Part shown: positions 26,244 to 34,209 of the stretch, piece by piece
Layout of the letters: each line of letters starts with the position of its first letter
Numbering within the stretch: the stretch's first letter is position 1
Assembly: GCA_049671305.1 (NCBI GenBank)
Contig: JBATUR010000019.1
Span: 1-39,066 of the forward strand
Length of the DNA: 39,066 bases
Direction: 5' to 3'
Source: CADCTM01 sp049671305
Lineage (GTDB): Bacteria > Cyanobacteriota > Cyanobacteriia > Cyanobacteriales > Coleofasciculaceae
Notes under the pieces: generated by a model
Seen by the model: the letters and a program-made list of their open reading frames with translations, nothing else
Told to the model about the DNA's origin: nothing
The model's database searches: none
Translations under genes and position numbers: made by a program

Positions 26244-27766
26244 AATTGGCTTACTGGATGTATGCAGGACCTGCCCACATAGGCACTTTGCGCGTTTCTA
26301 GTTCCTTCAAAAACGTCCACGCCATCATGCACGCGCCAATTGGTGATGACTATTTTAACGTCATGCGCTCAATGCTAGAACGCGATCGCAATTTTACCCC
26401 AGTTACCATCAGTTCCGTCGATCGTAACGTCCTCGCCCGTGGTTCTCAAGAAAAAGTCGTTGACAACATCACCCGCAAAGATGCTGAAGAAAACCCTGAC
26501 TTAATCGTCCTCACCCCCACCTGCACCTCTAGCATTCTGCAAGAAGACTTGGCAAACTTCGTCCAGAGGGCGCAGCTAGACGCCAAGGGCGACGTATTGC
26601 TTGCGGATGTCAACCACTACCGCTACAACGAATTGCAAGCCGCAGACCGCACTCTAGAGCAAGTTGTTCAATTCTACATCGCCAAAGCACAAAAGAAAGG
26701 CGACTTACCCCAAGGCAAAACCGAAAAACCATCGGTTAATATTATCGGCATTTCTTCGTTGGGTTTCCACAATCACCACGACTGCACAGAATTGAAGCGG
26801 TTGATGGCAGATTTGGGAATTCAAGTTAACGAAGTAATTCCAGAAGGTGCATCGGTTCACAACTTAAAGAATATGCCCCGTGCTTGGTTTAACTTAGTAC
26901 CATATCGCGAAATCGGCTTAATGACAGCGCAATTTTTAGAAAAAGAATTTGCTATGCCTTATGTTGATATTACGCCAATGGGAGTAGTAGAAACAGCGCG
27001 TTGTATTCGCAAAATTCAACAGGTATTAAATGAGCAAGGTGCTGATGTTAATTACGAAGATTATATCAACAATCAAACCTTGTATGTTTCCCAAGCAGCT
27101 TGGTTTTCTCGCTCAATTGACTGCCAAAATTTAACAGGTAAAAAAGCAGTTGTATTTGGTGATAATACCCATGCAGCGGCGATGACAAAAATCCTTTCGA
27201 GGGAAATGGGAATTCATGTTGTTTTAGCCGGGACTTATTGCAAATACGACGAAGAATGGTTCCGTGAGCAAGTCAGCGAATATTGCGATGAAGTGCTGAT
27301 TAGTGATGATAATGGAGCAATAGCAGATGCGATCGCTCGTATTGAACCATCTGCTATCTTCGGCACACAAATGGAACGCCATGTTGGTAAGCGTTTGAGC
27401 ATTCCTTGTGGTGTCATTGCTGCCCCCATTCACGTCCAAGATTTCCCCATCGGTTACAAGCCATTTTTGGGTTACGAAGGCACAAATCAGATGGCAGATT
27501 TGGTCTACAATTCCTTTACTTTGGGCATGGAAGATCACCTACTAGAAATCTTCGGCGGACATGATACAAAAGAAGTAATTACTAAAGGTATGTCTGCTGA
27601 TTCTGACCTGGGTTGGAATAAAGAAGCACAGGCAGAATTGAATAAAGTGCCTGGTTTTGTACGGGGTAAAGTGAAGCGAAATACAGAGAAGTTTGCTCGT
27701 GAACGTAACTTTAGTGTGATTACTTTAGAGGTGATGTACGCAGCGAAAGAAGCTGTCGGCGCGTAA
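26240..27766 (+). CDS. chlB: ChlB, light-independent protochlorophyllide reductase subunit B
   Basis: The 508-residue protein starts MKLAYWMYAGPAHIGTLRVS and is typical ChlB/BchB throughout. With ChlN it forms the catalytic NB component that reduces protochlorophyllide in the dark, fed by the ChlL Fe protein. IMHAPIGDDYFNVM contains Asp36, the known aspartate ligand of the NB iron-sulfur cluster. LTPTCTSSILQEDL is the nitrogenase-like helix near the cluster, and VKRNTEKFARE belongs to the small C-terminal domain. An AAGGGAG site precedes the ATG by eight bases. chlL and chlN are not in the window. Confidence 0.97.
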   Translation: MKLAYWMYAGPAHIGTLRVSSSFKNVHAIMHAPIGDDYFNVMRSMLERDRNFTPVTISSVDRNVLARGSQEKVVDNITRKDAEENPDLIVLTPTCTSSILQEDLANFVQRAQLDAKGDVLLADVNHYRYNELQAADRTLEQVVQFYIAKAQKKGDLPQGKTEKPSVNIIGISSLGFHNHHDCTELKRLMADLGIQVNEVIPEGASVHNLKNMPRAWFNLVPYREIGLMTAQFLEKEFAMPYVDITPMGVVETARCIRKIQQVLNEQGADVNYEDYINNQTLYVSQAAWFSRSIDCQNLTGKKAVVFGDNTHAAAMTKILSREMGIHVVLAGTYCKYDEEWFREQVSEYCDEVLISDDNGAIADAIARIEPSAIFGTQMERHVGKRLSIPCGVIAAPIHVQDFPIGYKPFLGYEGTNQMADLVYNSFTLGMEDHLLEIFGGHDTKEVITKGMSADSDLGWNKEAQAELNKVPGFVRGKVKRNTEKFARERNFSVITLEVMYAAKEAVGA

Positions 27767-27794
27767 TCTCAAATTAGATAAATCACCAAACTTT

Positions 27795-27823
27795 GTAGAG
27801 ACGTTCCGGCGGAACGTCTCTAC
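27795..27823. repeat. 29-bp perfect palindromic repeat between chlB and hicB
   Basis: GTAGAGACGTTCC (27795-27807) and its exact reverse complement (27811-27823) enclose the loop GGC. Short palindromes of this GTAGAGACGTT type are common interspersed repeats in cyanobacterial genomes. It sits in the convergent gap after chlB and could end transcription in both directions as an RNA hairpin, although no T run follows. Confidence 0.85.
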
Positions 27824-27837
27824 GACCATAAAAGGAT

Positions 27838-28050
27838 TTATGCAAATAGTAATCGTCCTTTAGGTTCTGGGATAGGTCGTTCTAATTCTTGTGCTGTTTC
27901 AATCCATTCTTGAATCACAACTTCTACATTTTGCACTGCTTCCTGATAGGTTTTGCCATCTGCCAGACAACCCGACAATTCTGGAACTTCGACGATAAAA
28001 GATTGATCTACTTCACTCCAATAAATAATTAATTCATAGCGAATCTTCAT
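27838..28050 (-). CDS. hicB: HicB-family antitoxin
   Basis: The 70-residue protein reads YWSEVDQSFIVEVPELSGCLADGKTYQEAVQNVEVVI in short motif pieces. This is the HicB partial RNase H-like fold (FxVxVPELPGCxxxGxTxEEAxxN). It should neutralise the HicA-type toxin encoded immediately upstream, with which it overlaps by 17 bases. It lacks a separate C-terminal DNA-binding domain, so it is the short HicB type. Autoregulation would need the HicA complex or another repressor. Confidence 0.88.
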   Translation of the reverse strand: MKIRYELIIYWSEVDQSFIVEVPELSGCLADGKTYQEAVQNVEVVIQEWIETAQELERPIPEPKGRLLFA

Positions 28051-28297
28051 TTTTACCTCCGAGTTGATACTTCAAAATTACAGTGCGAACTTGCTTGACT
28101 TGATAGGCTTTAGCTTTTCCTGCTAAGGGTTGCAAATTCAAGATTTCTTCAATTCCTTCTTTGGAAAAAATATGATGACTGCCGCGTATCCGTTCATTGA
28201 AACCAAGACTTCGTAAAAGTTGGCATAGTTGCTCGAAGGGGATATTAGCGTCATTTCCCAGCAAGATTTTGACTAATAGTTTATCTCGCTGACTCAT
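28034..28297 (-). CDS. hicA: HicA-family mRNA interferase toxin
   Basis: The 87-residue protein has the double-stranded-RNA-binding fold signature of HicA: FEQLCQLLRSLGFNERIRGSHHIFSKEGIEE. The catalytic histidine lies in GSHHIF. The C-terminal part, KAYQVKQVRTVILKY, matches the usual Y/QVKQVRxIL helix. It cleaves mRNA when freed from HicB. The gene precedes and overlaps hicB, the standard toxin-first order. The second toxin-antitoxin module begins 113 bases away in the opposite direction. Confidence 0.87.
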   Translation of the reverse strand: MSQRDKLLVKILLGNDANIPFEQLCQLLRSLGFNERIRGSHHIFSKEGIEEILNLQPLAGKAKAYQVKQVRTVILKYQLGGKNEDSL

Positions 28298-28410
28298 TTC
28301 TACAACTTTATCTAGATTTGCTATAAGTATAAGTTAGAGATTAGCATTATCTACAATAAAAGAACATCCTATTAAAAGCGATTCTTTTTGATTTATGGAG
28401 GCTTGAATTA

Positions 28411-28761
28411 ATGCAACTAGAAGACTATTTTGATTTTCAGCGTCCTGATGATATTCGACTCAAAGGAACACGGGTTGGGATTGAGAACATCTTGTATGAA
28501 TATATTTACCGTGAACGCACTCCAGAGGAAATTGTTACTCATTTTTATACGATTAATCTAGAGCAAGTTTATGCTACGATTCTTTACTATTTACATAACA
28601 AAGAAGCTGTCAGTGCCTATATTGCTGATTGGCTAGAACACGGGCATAGAGCGAGGGAAGAGCAGAAACGTAATCCTCCACCAGTTTCAGAAAAGCTTAA
28701 GCGAATGAGGGCAGAAAGAGACGCATTGAGGAGAGCAAATGAGTCTCAAATATCTACTTGA
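28411..28761 (+). CDS. DUF433-family antitoxin-like protein
   Basis: The 116-residue protein opens LEDYFDFQRPDDIRLKGTRVGIENILYEYI and has RTPEEIVTHFYTINLEQVYATILYYL. This is the DUF433 winged-helix layout (G-R-G.E.IL..Y..G.s.eEI...yp.l...qv..al.Y). The C-terminus is a charged helix (EKLKRMRAERDALRRA) likely to contact the toxin. DUF433 genes are usually paired with DUF5615 PIN-like genes. Here the partner overlaps by 23 bases. The probable role is antitoxin and autorepressor. Confidence 0.85.
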   Translation: MQLEDYFDFQRPDDIRLKGTRVGIENILYEYIYRERTPEEIVTHFYTINLEQVYATILYYLHNKEAVSAYIADWLEHGHRAREEQKRNPPPVSEKLKRMRAERDALRRANESQIST

Positions 28762-29101
28762 TGAAAACGTCGATCCCGTCTATCAAACTCAACTGCGAAG
28801 ACGGGAGACTGATTTAGTTGTTCGAGCAGTGGGAGATCCTGGTTGTCCTCCCAAAAGTACACTTGATCCAGAAATTTTAATTTGGTGTGAAGTGTATGAG
28901 TTTGTACTCGTAACAAATAATCGTACTTCTATGCCGCCACATTTAACTGACCATATTGCTGAAGGTCGTCATATACCAGGGATTTTTATTCTCAATCCTA
29001 GTGGCAATATTGGTGAAAATCTTGAAGAGTTGATTTTGATTGCTTTAGCATCTGAAGAAAATGAATATCAAGACCGAATTGTTCATCTACCATTGCCTTG
29101 A
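28739..29101 (+). CDS. DUF5615 PIN-like toxin candidate
   Basis: The 120-residue protein begins MSLKYLLDENVDPVYQTQL. LLDEN gives the first acidic residues (Asp8, Glu9) of a PIN-like nuclease. LDPEILIWC supplies Asp43 and Glu45. The next expected motif, LVTxD, reads VLVTNNRTSMPPHLTDH, so Asn60-Asn61 replace the usual acidic residue. It may still be active as in other members with this subgroup motif, or it may be weakened. It overlaps the DUF433 gene, as expected for a type II toxin-antitoxin pair, and is the likely RNase toxin. Confidence 0.82.
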   Translation: MSLKYLLDENVDPVYQTQLRRRETDLVVRAVGDPGCPPKSTLDPEILIWCEVYEFVLVTNNRTSMPPHLTDHIAEGRHIPGIFILNPSGNIGENLEELILIALASEENEYQDRIVHLPLP

Positions 29102-29155
29102 ATAATAATTCCGTCAGTCTGTTTGTGTAGCCTCAACTTCAGTCGTTAGACTTTA

Positions 29156-30577
29156 TCATGCTTGTGCTTGTTGAGTTTTGAAATACCAGTAAAGATTAGC
29201 AACAGTTAAATCTGGAATTTCTTGCCAATTAGAAGGAGCTAAAGCTTTATAGTTCGTGGCTATTGCTTGTTGACTAATATATGATTCATGAGTTTGACGT
29301 AAATCAGGTTTAATCATAAATTTAAGCTGATCCCGCAGAGATTGATAATGAGATTTTTGCTTCAAATTATCATAAACTAATTGTTCTTCTGGTTCTGCAA
29401 CAACTGTTGGTTCTTGATTATTTTCTGAAACTTCAGCCGATGAAAAATCTGAACTTGCTAATAGCTGCTTTTCTTCTGCATCAAGAGTTTGTATCCAATC
29501 AGTATGAGCTTGCCAAGATTCTAATACAGCTAAATCATGGTTATGAATGCGAGTAATTTCAGGGAATATAAAATCTAGCTCATCTTCAGAGTCACAGCGC
29601 TCAATCACAATTAAGGAATCTTGACTAATTTTATCTTGGAGATGTCGCAAGCGATCGCTTACCGTCCCCTGCTGATCCTGTACCTGAAACGTTGTGATAA
29701 TTGCTTGCTCAATTGCCCAAACACATTCTTGTCTACGCAGATATCCTGCGGCACAGGTTCCCTCTAATAAATGAGAATTGTCATAATCTGCTAGCGCCTT
29801 AAACAACATATCCCGTGCGCCGCTAATCTCCGAATTACGATAGTTTAGATCTTGTATTGCCAGTGCTAATTGAAAACGTTTAATTGCCTTAGTAAAAAGT
29901 CCATAAGCCTGAACTAAAATTGTGCGGTGATGCTTAAATTCAACATCTTGGGCAACCTGATCAATTCGTTCTATTATTTCTTGTCCTTGGTCTTTAAAAA
30001 CTTGTTTCAAGTCAATAAAGCCATCTTTGACTTCTAGCCTTAGCTGCTTAATATCTTCCCTCAGCTTCAATGTTTGATGGAGGTTTACTGCTGACAATGC
30101 AACACCTGCTACAGTCCCCAAACCAATCAAGGCTGTAGTCGATTGCAAAATTCCTAAACTATTTTGGATAGCGTCAAGCATTCTGTATGTTGCTTGAAAT
30201 CCTCTGTGTGTTTGAATCATCTGAACTGCTGTAGATGCTGCTGTAGATGCTTGCAAAACCCTTAAACTATTTTGGGTAGCGTCAAGCATTCTGTAGGTTG
30301 CTTGAAATCCTCTGTGTGTTTGAAGCATTTGAATTGGAGTTGATATAAGCTGTGTAGCACTTACCAAAGGCTGTAATGGAACACCTCCTACAAGCTGTCC
30401 TAAAAATCCTAGAGAACCTTGAGAGGGTTGTGAGGCAACAAGCTTTGCTATTTCAACAAATTGACCTGTAGCTACATCTCTAACTATGGGTAGCACTTGT
30501 CCTGTTTTTGTAACAACTTGTACGAGTACACCAGAATCGAGTAAAGCCTTAGTTGCAGCGCTAAATATATATTGCAT
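29156..30577 (-). CDS. Unrecognised 473-residue helical protein with one membrane helix and a duplicated 36-residue segment
   Basis: I do not recognise this protein. Residues 1-60 are mixed (TKALLDSGVLVQVVTKTG, VRDVATGQFVEIAKLV). Two near-identical copies of QTHRGFQATYRMLDAxQNSL follow at 86-105 and 122-141, part of a 36-residue period. A hydrophobic Gly-rich helix (about 146-165) is probably membrane-inserting, and a coiled coil (166-215, REDIKQLRLEVKDGFIDLKQ) comes next. The long C-terminal half is helical, with an acidic stretch near 380-405. A Gly-rich hairpin followed by coiled coil resembles the general plan of alpha-helical pore formers, but this is inference. It is divergent from the 338-residue helical gene and lies next to toxin-antitoxin modules. 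Confidence 0.7.
   Translation of the reverse strand: MQYIFSAATKALLDSGVLVQVVTKTGQVLPIVRDVATGQFVEIAKLVASQPSQGSLGFLGQLVGGVPLQPLVSATQLISTPIQMLQTHRGFQATYRMLDATQNSLRVLQASTAASTAVQMIQTHRGFQATYRMLDAIQNSLGILQSTTALIGLGTVAGVALSAVNLHQTLKLREDIKQLRLEVKDGFIDLKQVFKDQGQEIIERIDQVAQDVEFKHHRTILVQAYGLFTKAIKRFQLALAIQDLNYRNSEISGARDMLFKALADYDNSHLLEGTCAAGYLRRQECVWAIEQAIITTFQVQDQQGTVSDRLRHLQDKISQDSLIVIERCDSEDELDFIFPEITRIHNHDLAVLESWQAHTDWIQTLDAEEKQLLASSDFSSAEVSENNQEPTVVAEPEEQLVYDNLKQKSHYQSLRDQLKFMIKPDLRQTHESYISQQAIATNYKALAPSNWQEIPDLTVANLYWYFKTQQAQA
30143..30342. repeat. Tandem 108-bp-period duplication inside the 473-residue gene
   Basis: Copies at about 30143-30234 and 30251-30342 are nearly identical over about 60 bases of their core (from AAACTATTTTGG to the TGTGTGTTTGAA block), with single-base differences. 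The period is 108 bases, so the frame is kept and 36 residues are added. Similarity at DNA level points to recent duplication or gene conversion. Confidence 0.85.
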
Positions 30578-30890
30578 GATTTGAGGTAGTTGGGGTTCAG
30601 ATGAGCCTATTTTTCCGTAACCTATTGACAGGATGACATATCATCCTGAAACTTTGGTTAGGCAGAGCTTTTAAATCTCAGTAGTACAAAAATATCTATC
30701 TTCATTATTGACATAATTATTATTGATATAGCATGAATTTTCCTAGCTTCATCAACTCTTTTATTTTATCGCTGTTTTTTTTAGATATCTTTTACTCTAA
30801 TCCTCCACAGACATAGATTTCAGCTTATCTGTTACTCTATAAATCAGGGTTTAGGTTTCATGATTTATAGATATAGCGAAAATTATACAA
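30578..30890. promoter_or_regulatory. Shared 313-bp divergent promoter region with perfect palindrome at 30629-30648
   Basis: No gene is visible. The palindrome CAGGATGA-CATA-TCATCCTG (arms 8 bases) ends 51 bases before the ATG of the minus-strand gene and is a plausible operator. A TTGACA lies at 30708-30713 on the plus strand, but without a well-spaced -10. The rest is AT-rich. A shared site would allow co-regulation of the two unrecognised genes. Confidence 0.45.
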
Positions 30891-31907
30891 ATGAATGAAT
30901 ATTTGAAGGTGTTTCAGGACATTACCCAATCCAGTGAGCAACTGCTGACAGATGAGCATAATTCTCCAGAAATCCAACAATCTGCTACAAGTTTAAAGAA
31001 TTCAGTTCAACCATGTATTGAAGAATTAAAGCAATCAGCTACCAAACTTAAGAGATTAGTCCAAGTGGGTTTCGATGACTTGGATCATGCTGAGGATGTT
31101 TGGAATAGTAAACCAAGAATTGCTGAAGCATCAAAACAGGAAATATGGGAACAGATAGGAGAAATTAGTGGGAGTTCAATCAGAATTATTAACTTAGCTA
31201 CTCCTTTTAAACGCGAAGCGGTCGAGCAAGCAAATAAAGTTTGGGATAAACGGGTTGAAGAGCTGAGAAAGCAATGTTTTGTTGACTCTAAAGGTAAATC
31301 TATAAAAGGAATTGGTTTCAGCGATAAAGATGTGTTTTTTAAGAAACTAGACACCAAACTTGAAGAGCAATATCAATCAATAGGCAAAATCCTTAATACA
31401 ATCTTAAATTTAATTCTTAAAGAAACTACTATTATTCAATTAGAATTAATCCAGCACTGTATCAGCTTACTAGATAAGCAGGATAAAGCTCATTATAGTA
31501 AACAATTTGAGTTGGTAGTTAGTGAAAATGAAGCTAAATTTATTAATCTGACAGAACATCTACCTGATTATCTTATAATTTTAAATACCCCTGTGAAAGC
31601 AGATTCAGAAGCTTTAAAAAACAAACCAGGTTGGGAGACTTACTGGGAAGATGTTGTTAATTTCAACAAAAAAGTCTCTTCAAAGATGGAGGACTATATT
31701 ACAGCAATCTTTGATGACCAAGTTGAATTAGTAACAGAAGCGCTAGAAGAAGCGATCGCCTTTTACAACTACTTCCTAGAAAAACAAAATCGCTATCAAC
31801 AAGAAACACCCGAAACTCGTCAAGCTGAAATTGCCTGGATAAACCAACAGCGTCAGCAACTTCTGCAAGTCAAAAATGGTCTAGAAGCCATCCTTAGCAT
31901 TAGTTGA
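30891..31907 (+). CDS. Unrecognised 338-residue helical protein, divergent partner of the 473-residue gene
   Basis: I do not recognise this protein. It is rich in Glu, Lys, Gln and Ile with few Gly or Pro, so it is nearly all helical. A short internal repeat QSATSLKNSVQ (30-40) and QSATKLKRLVQ (48-58) lies in the N-terminal coiled coil. A hydrophobic amphipathic run (about 165-195: ILNTILNLILKETTIIQLEL) could pack in a helical bundle or touch membrane. There is no signal peptide and no nuclease or ATPase motif. No clear ribosome-binding site precedes the ATG at 30891; a second ATG-like start was not preferred. Its neighbour and the shared promoter suggest a two-gene system. Confidence 0.68.
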   Translation: MNEYLKVFQDITQSSEQLLTDEHNSPEIQQSATSLKNSVQPCIEELKQSATKLKRLVQVGFDDLDHAEDVWNSKPRIAEASKQEIWEQIGEISGSSIRIINLATPFKREAVEQANKVWDKRVEELRKQCFVDSKGKSIKGIGFSDKDVFFKKLDTKLEEQYQSIGKILNTILNLILKETTIIQLELIQHCISLLDKQDKAHYSKQFELVVSENEAKFINLTEHLPDYLIILNTPVKADSEALKNKPGWETYWEDVVNFNKKVSSKMEDYITAIFDDQVELVTEALEEAIAFYNYFLEKQNRYQQETPETRQAEIAWINQQRQQLLQVKNGLEAILSIS

Positions 31908-32219
31908 TAGGAGCACACTTACAGCAAGCAGATTGCCTCAACCCTACCCTTGCTCCTCCACATCAAACACCACAATCATCTCCGCATCAGGCAGCAGAAA
32001 GCGTCCGAGCTGAAAATTGACCAAATTACCCCAAAAATTGCCAAGAAGAGAAAAAATTGTACTAAATTAAGAGCAACTATTCAACCTATCTGCAAACCTC
32101 CACAAACAAAGCAAACCTCAAACTCCTGCTCTGGGATTGATTCATGATCCCTTCCCCCATAGAATTAAACGAATCAGGAAATAATTACCCAATAAGCTGA
32201 TGCAGCTTTAATAAAAACC
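31908..32219. other. 312-bp region without a convincing gene
   Basis: The region separates the 338-residue gene from the phosphoribulokinase-like gene. On the minus strand a 41-codon open stretch without a start (31944-32066) ends RFLLPDAEMIVVFDVEEQG. It looks protein-like and could be a gene remnant. The 65-codon plus-strand frame at 31950 is its shadow and is Lys/Gln/His-rich, unlike a real gene. No promoter is clear. Confidence 0.35.
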
Positions 32220-33179
32220 ATGACTAGTCGCCCCATTATCCTTGGTATCGTTGGTGACAGCGCTGCCGGCAAAACCACACTAACCAAAGGAATTGCTCAA
32301 GTCTTGGGTGAAGATGAAGTTACGGTCATTTGTACCGATGACTATCATCGCTATGATCGCCAACAACGTCTAGATAAGGGACTTTCTGCACTACACCCAG
32401 ACTGCAACTATCTAGACATCATCCAGCAACACCTAACTCTGCTACGCACCGGACAACCCATCCTCAAGCCCATTTATAATCACACAACAGGCTTATTTGA
32501 TGCACCTGAATACATTCAACCCAGTAAATTTGTAATTGTAGAAGGGTTGCTTGGCTATTCCAGCCGTGGCGCACGAGATTGCTATGATGTCAAAGTCTAC
32601 CTCGCACCGCCCGAAGCTTTACGAACTCAGTGGAAAGTCAAGCGCGATACTCGCAAGCGTGGCTATACTGAAGAACAAGTTCTCGAACAACTCAGAAAGC
32701 GTGAATCTGACTCAGAAGATTTTATCCGTCCTCAGCGCAAATGGTCAGATATTGTTGTCAGTTTTTATCCGCCTGACGAAACCTCAGAACAAAGCGACTT
32801 GTTGCTAAATGTGCGCTTAGTACTGCGACCAACCATCCCACATCCAGACTTTACCAAAATTCTGAACCCCAGCAAATCTCATCTTAGCTCTGCCATCCGC
32901 CTAGAACTTGACCGAGATATGGGTAAACCTGTAGATGTTCTAGAAATTGACGGTCACGCTACAGCCAAACAAGTTACAGAATTAGAACATATTTTGTGTA
33001 ACGATATCCCATATTTAGGGAAATTTTGTAGCTTAGAAGGCAATGAAGATATTGGTAAAGTTGTCGGCACAACTGGAGAAACTCTGCAAAGTTATCCACT
33101 AGCTCTGACACAATTGCTGATTACCTATCATATGCTTAAAGCTGCCAATATCTACCAGTTAAGCGATGTACCTATTTAA
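32220..33179 (+). CDS. Phosphoribulokinase paralogue lacking one redox-regulatory cysteine
   Basis: The 319-residue protein has a PRK-type P-loop GDSAAGKTT (12-20), VICTDDYHRYDRQQR, and KPIYNHTTGLFDAPEYI, where PRK substrate residues lie. FVIVEGLLGY and VKRDTRKRGYTEEQVL follow. It therefore belongs to the phosphoribulokinase/uridine kinase family and probably phosphorylates ribulose-5-phosphate or a related substrate. Calvin-cycle PRK of cyanobacteria has GDSGCGKST, with Cys19 forming a regulatory disulfide with Cys41. Here the first position is Ala16 and only Cys38 remains, so that thiol switch cannot form. It is probably the second PRK-like copy often seen in cyanobacteria rather than the main enzyme. 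Confidence 0.85.
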   Translation: MTSRPIILGIVGDSAAGKTTLTKGIAQVLGEDEVTVICTDDYHRYDRQQRLDKGLSALHPDCNYLDIIQQHLTLLRTGQPILKPIYNHTTGLFDAPEYIQPSKFVIVEGLLGYSSRGARDCYDVKVYLAPPEALRTQWKVKRDTRKRGYTEEQVLEQLRKRESDSEDFIRPQRKWSDIVVSFYPPDETSEQSDLLLNVRLVLRPTIPHPDFTKILNPSKSHLSSAIRLELDRDMGKPVDVLEIDGHATAKQVTELEHILCNDIPYLGKFCSLEGNEDIGKVVGTTGETLQSYPLALTQLLITYHMLKAANIYQLSDVPI

Positions 33180-33313
33180 CAGTTTGAAGTTAGTGTTATG
33201 ACTGCCAATTCAACAACCAGATAACTCTGCCGATGTTGTCAGTATGTCATTTTTGGCACTCAAAATGGGATTACTAAAGATAATGCCCTCTTTGTGAATT
33301 TGAGCGTCTATCT

Positions 33314-34048
33314 ATGACTTATAGCTTAAGAATTGCCGATATTCCAGCAAGTGAGCGTCCTCGTGAGCGCTTGCTAGCTCAGGGCGCAAAAAATCTGGCA
33401 ACAGCGGAATTACTGGCGATTTTATTGGGTACCGGTCAAGGTAAAGGTAAGCTTTCAGCAGTTGGTTTGGGTCAGTATATTTTGCAGCAGTTAAGTCAGC
33501 ATCAGCGTGACCCAATGGATATATTACGAGACATCCACCCACAGGAATTAATCAAAATTCATGGTGTGGGACCTGCCAAGGCAACCACAATATTAGCAGG
33601 AATTGAGTTAGGAAAACGGGCATTTCAATCGCGACCAACAGAGCGTACAGTGATTGATAGTCCAGTTTCGGCTGCAGCAGCTCTAAGTCATGATTTAATG
33701 TGGCAAAGTCAGGAACGGTTTGCCGTTTTGTTGCTAGATGCCAAGAATCAATTGCTGGGTACAAAAGTGATTACAATTGGTACAGCGACGGAAACCTTGG
33801 CACATCCCCGCGATATTTTCCGAGAGATTTTGCGTCAGGGTGCAACACGAGTCATTATTGCTCACAATCATCCTACAGGCAGTGTTGAACCGAGCCCAGA
33901 AGATATTGCTTTGACTAAACAATTTTTGAAGGGGGCACAATTTTTGAGTATTCCTATTTTGGATCACTTAATTTTAGGCGATGGCAATCATCAAAGTTTG
34001 CGGCAACTCCTGACAAATTTATGGGATGAGTATCCGCAGGGGGATTGA
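33314..34048 (+). CDS. radC: RadC family protein (JAB/MPN domain)
   Basis: The 244-residue protein starts with the RadC N-terminus (IADIPASERPRERLLAQGA). It contains a helix-hairpin-helix (IHGVGPAKATTILAGIELG, 82-100). It ends in a JAMM metalloprotease-like site, IIAHNHPTGSVEPSPED, with metal ligands His184, His186 and Asp197. RadC is linked by name to DNA repair, but its biochemical role is unsettled. Length and motif order are typical, and the JAMM residues are complete. It starts 134 bases after the PRK-like gene, so co-transcription is uncertain. A tRNA follows downstream on the same strand. Confidence 0.95.
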   Translation: MTYSLRIADIPASERPRERLLAQGAKNLATAELLAILLGTGQGKGKLSAVGLGQYILQQLSQHQRDPMDILRDIHPQELIKIHGVGPAKATTILAGIELGKRAFQSRPTERTVIDSPVSAAAALSHDLMWQSQERFAVLLLDAKNQLLGTKVITIGTATETLAHPRDIFREILRQGATRVIIAHNHPTGSVEPSPEDIALTKQFLKGAQFLSIPILDHLILGDGNHQSLRQLLTNLWDEYPQGD

Positions 34049-34082
34049 GTTGTGCTCACTTTGTGGTAAGATAGAAATCTAT

Positions 34083-34154
34083 GGGCGATTAGCACAGTGG
34101 TAGCGCGCTTCCTTCACACGGAAGAGGTCACTGGTTCGAAACCAGTATCGCCCA
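34083..34154 (+). tRNA. tRNA-Val (anticodon CAC)
   Basis: The 72-nt cloverleaf has acceptor GGGCGAT pairing with ATCGCCC, anticodon stem CTTCC/GGAAG and loop TTCACAC, which gives anticodon CAC for codon GUG. The T arm is ACTGG-TTCGAAA-CCAGT. The discriminator base is A and CCA is not encoded, as usual in cyanobacteria. The D stem GCAC/GCGC has one A-C mismatch, which is tolerable. Confidence 0.96.
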
Positions 34155-34209
34155 TTACTGACAATTCAAGTGTATGAGTTTAGTCAGAAACCAACTTTTG
34201 TCACAAATC

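Noticed and set aside
26096..26332. 78-codon minus-strand frame over the chlB start
   Set aside because: Antisense to conserved chlB codons and with no recognisable product.
31944..32066. Minus-strand open stretch ending RFLLPDAEMIVVFDVEEQG, possibly a gene remnant
   Set aside because: Only 41 codons, closed by a stop upstream, no start with ribosome-binding site and no family recognised. Kept only as a note in the intergenic entry.
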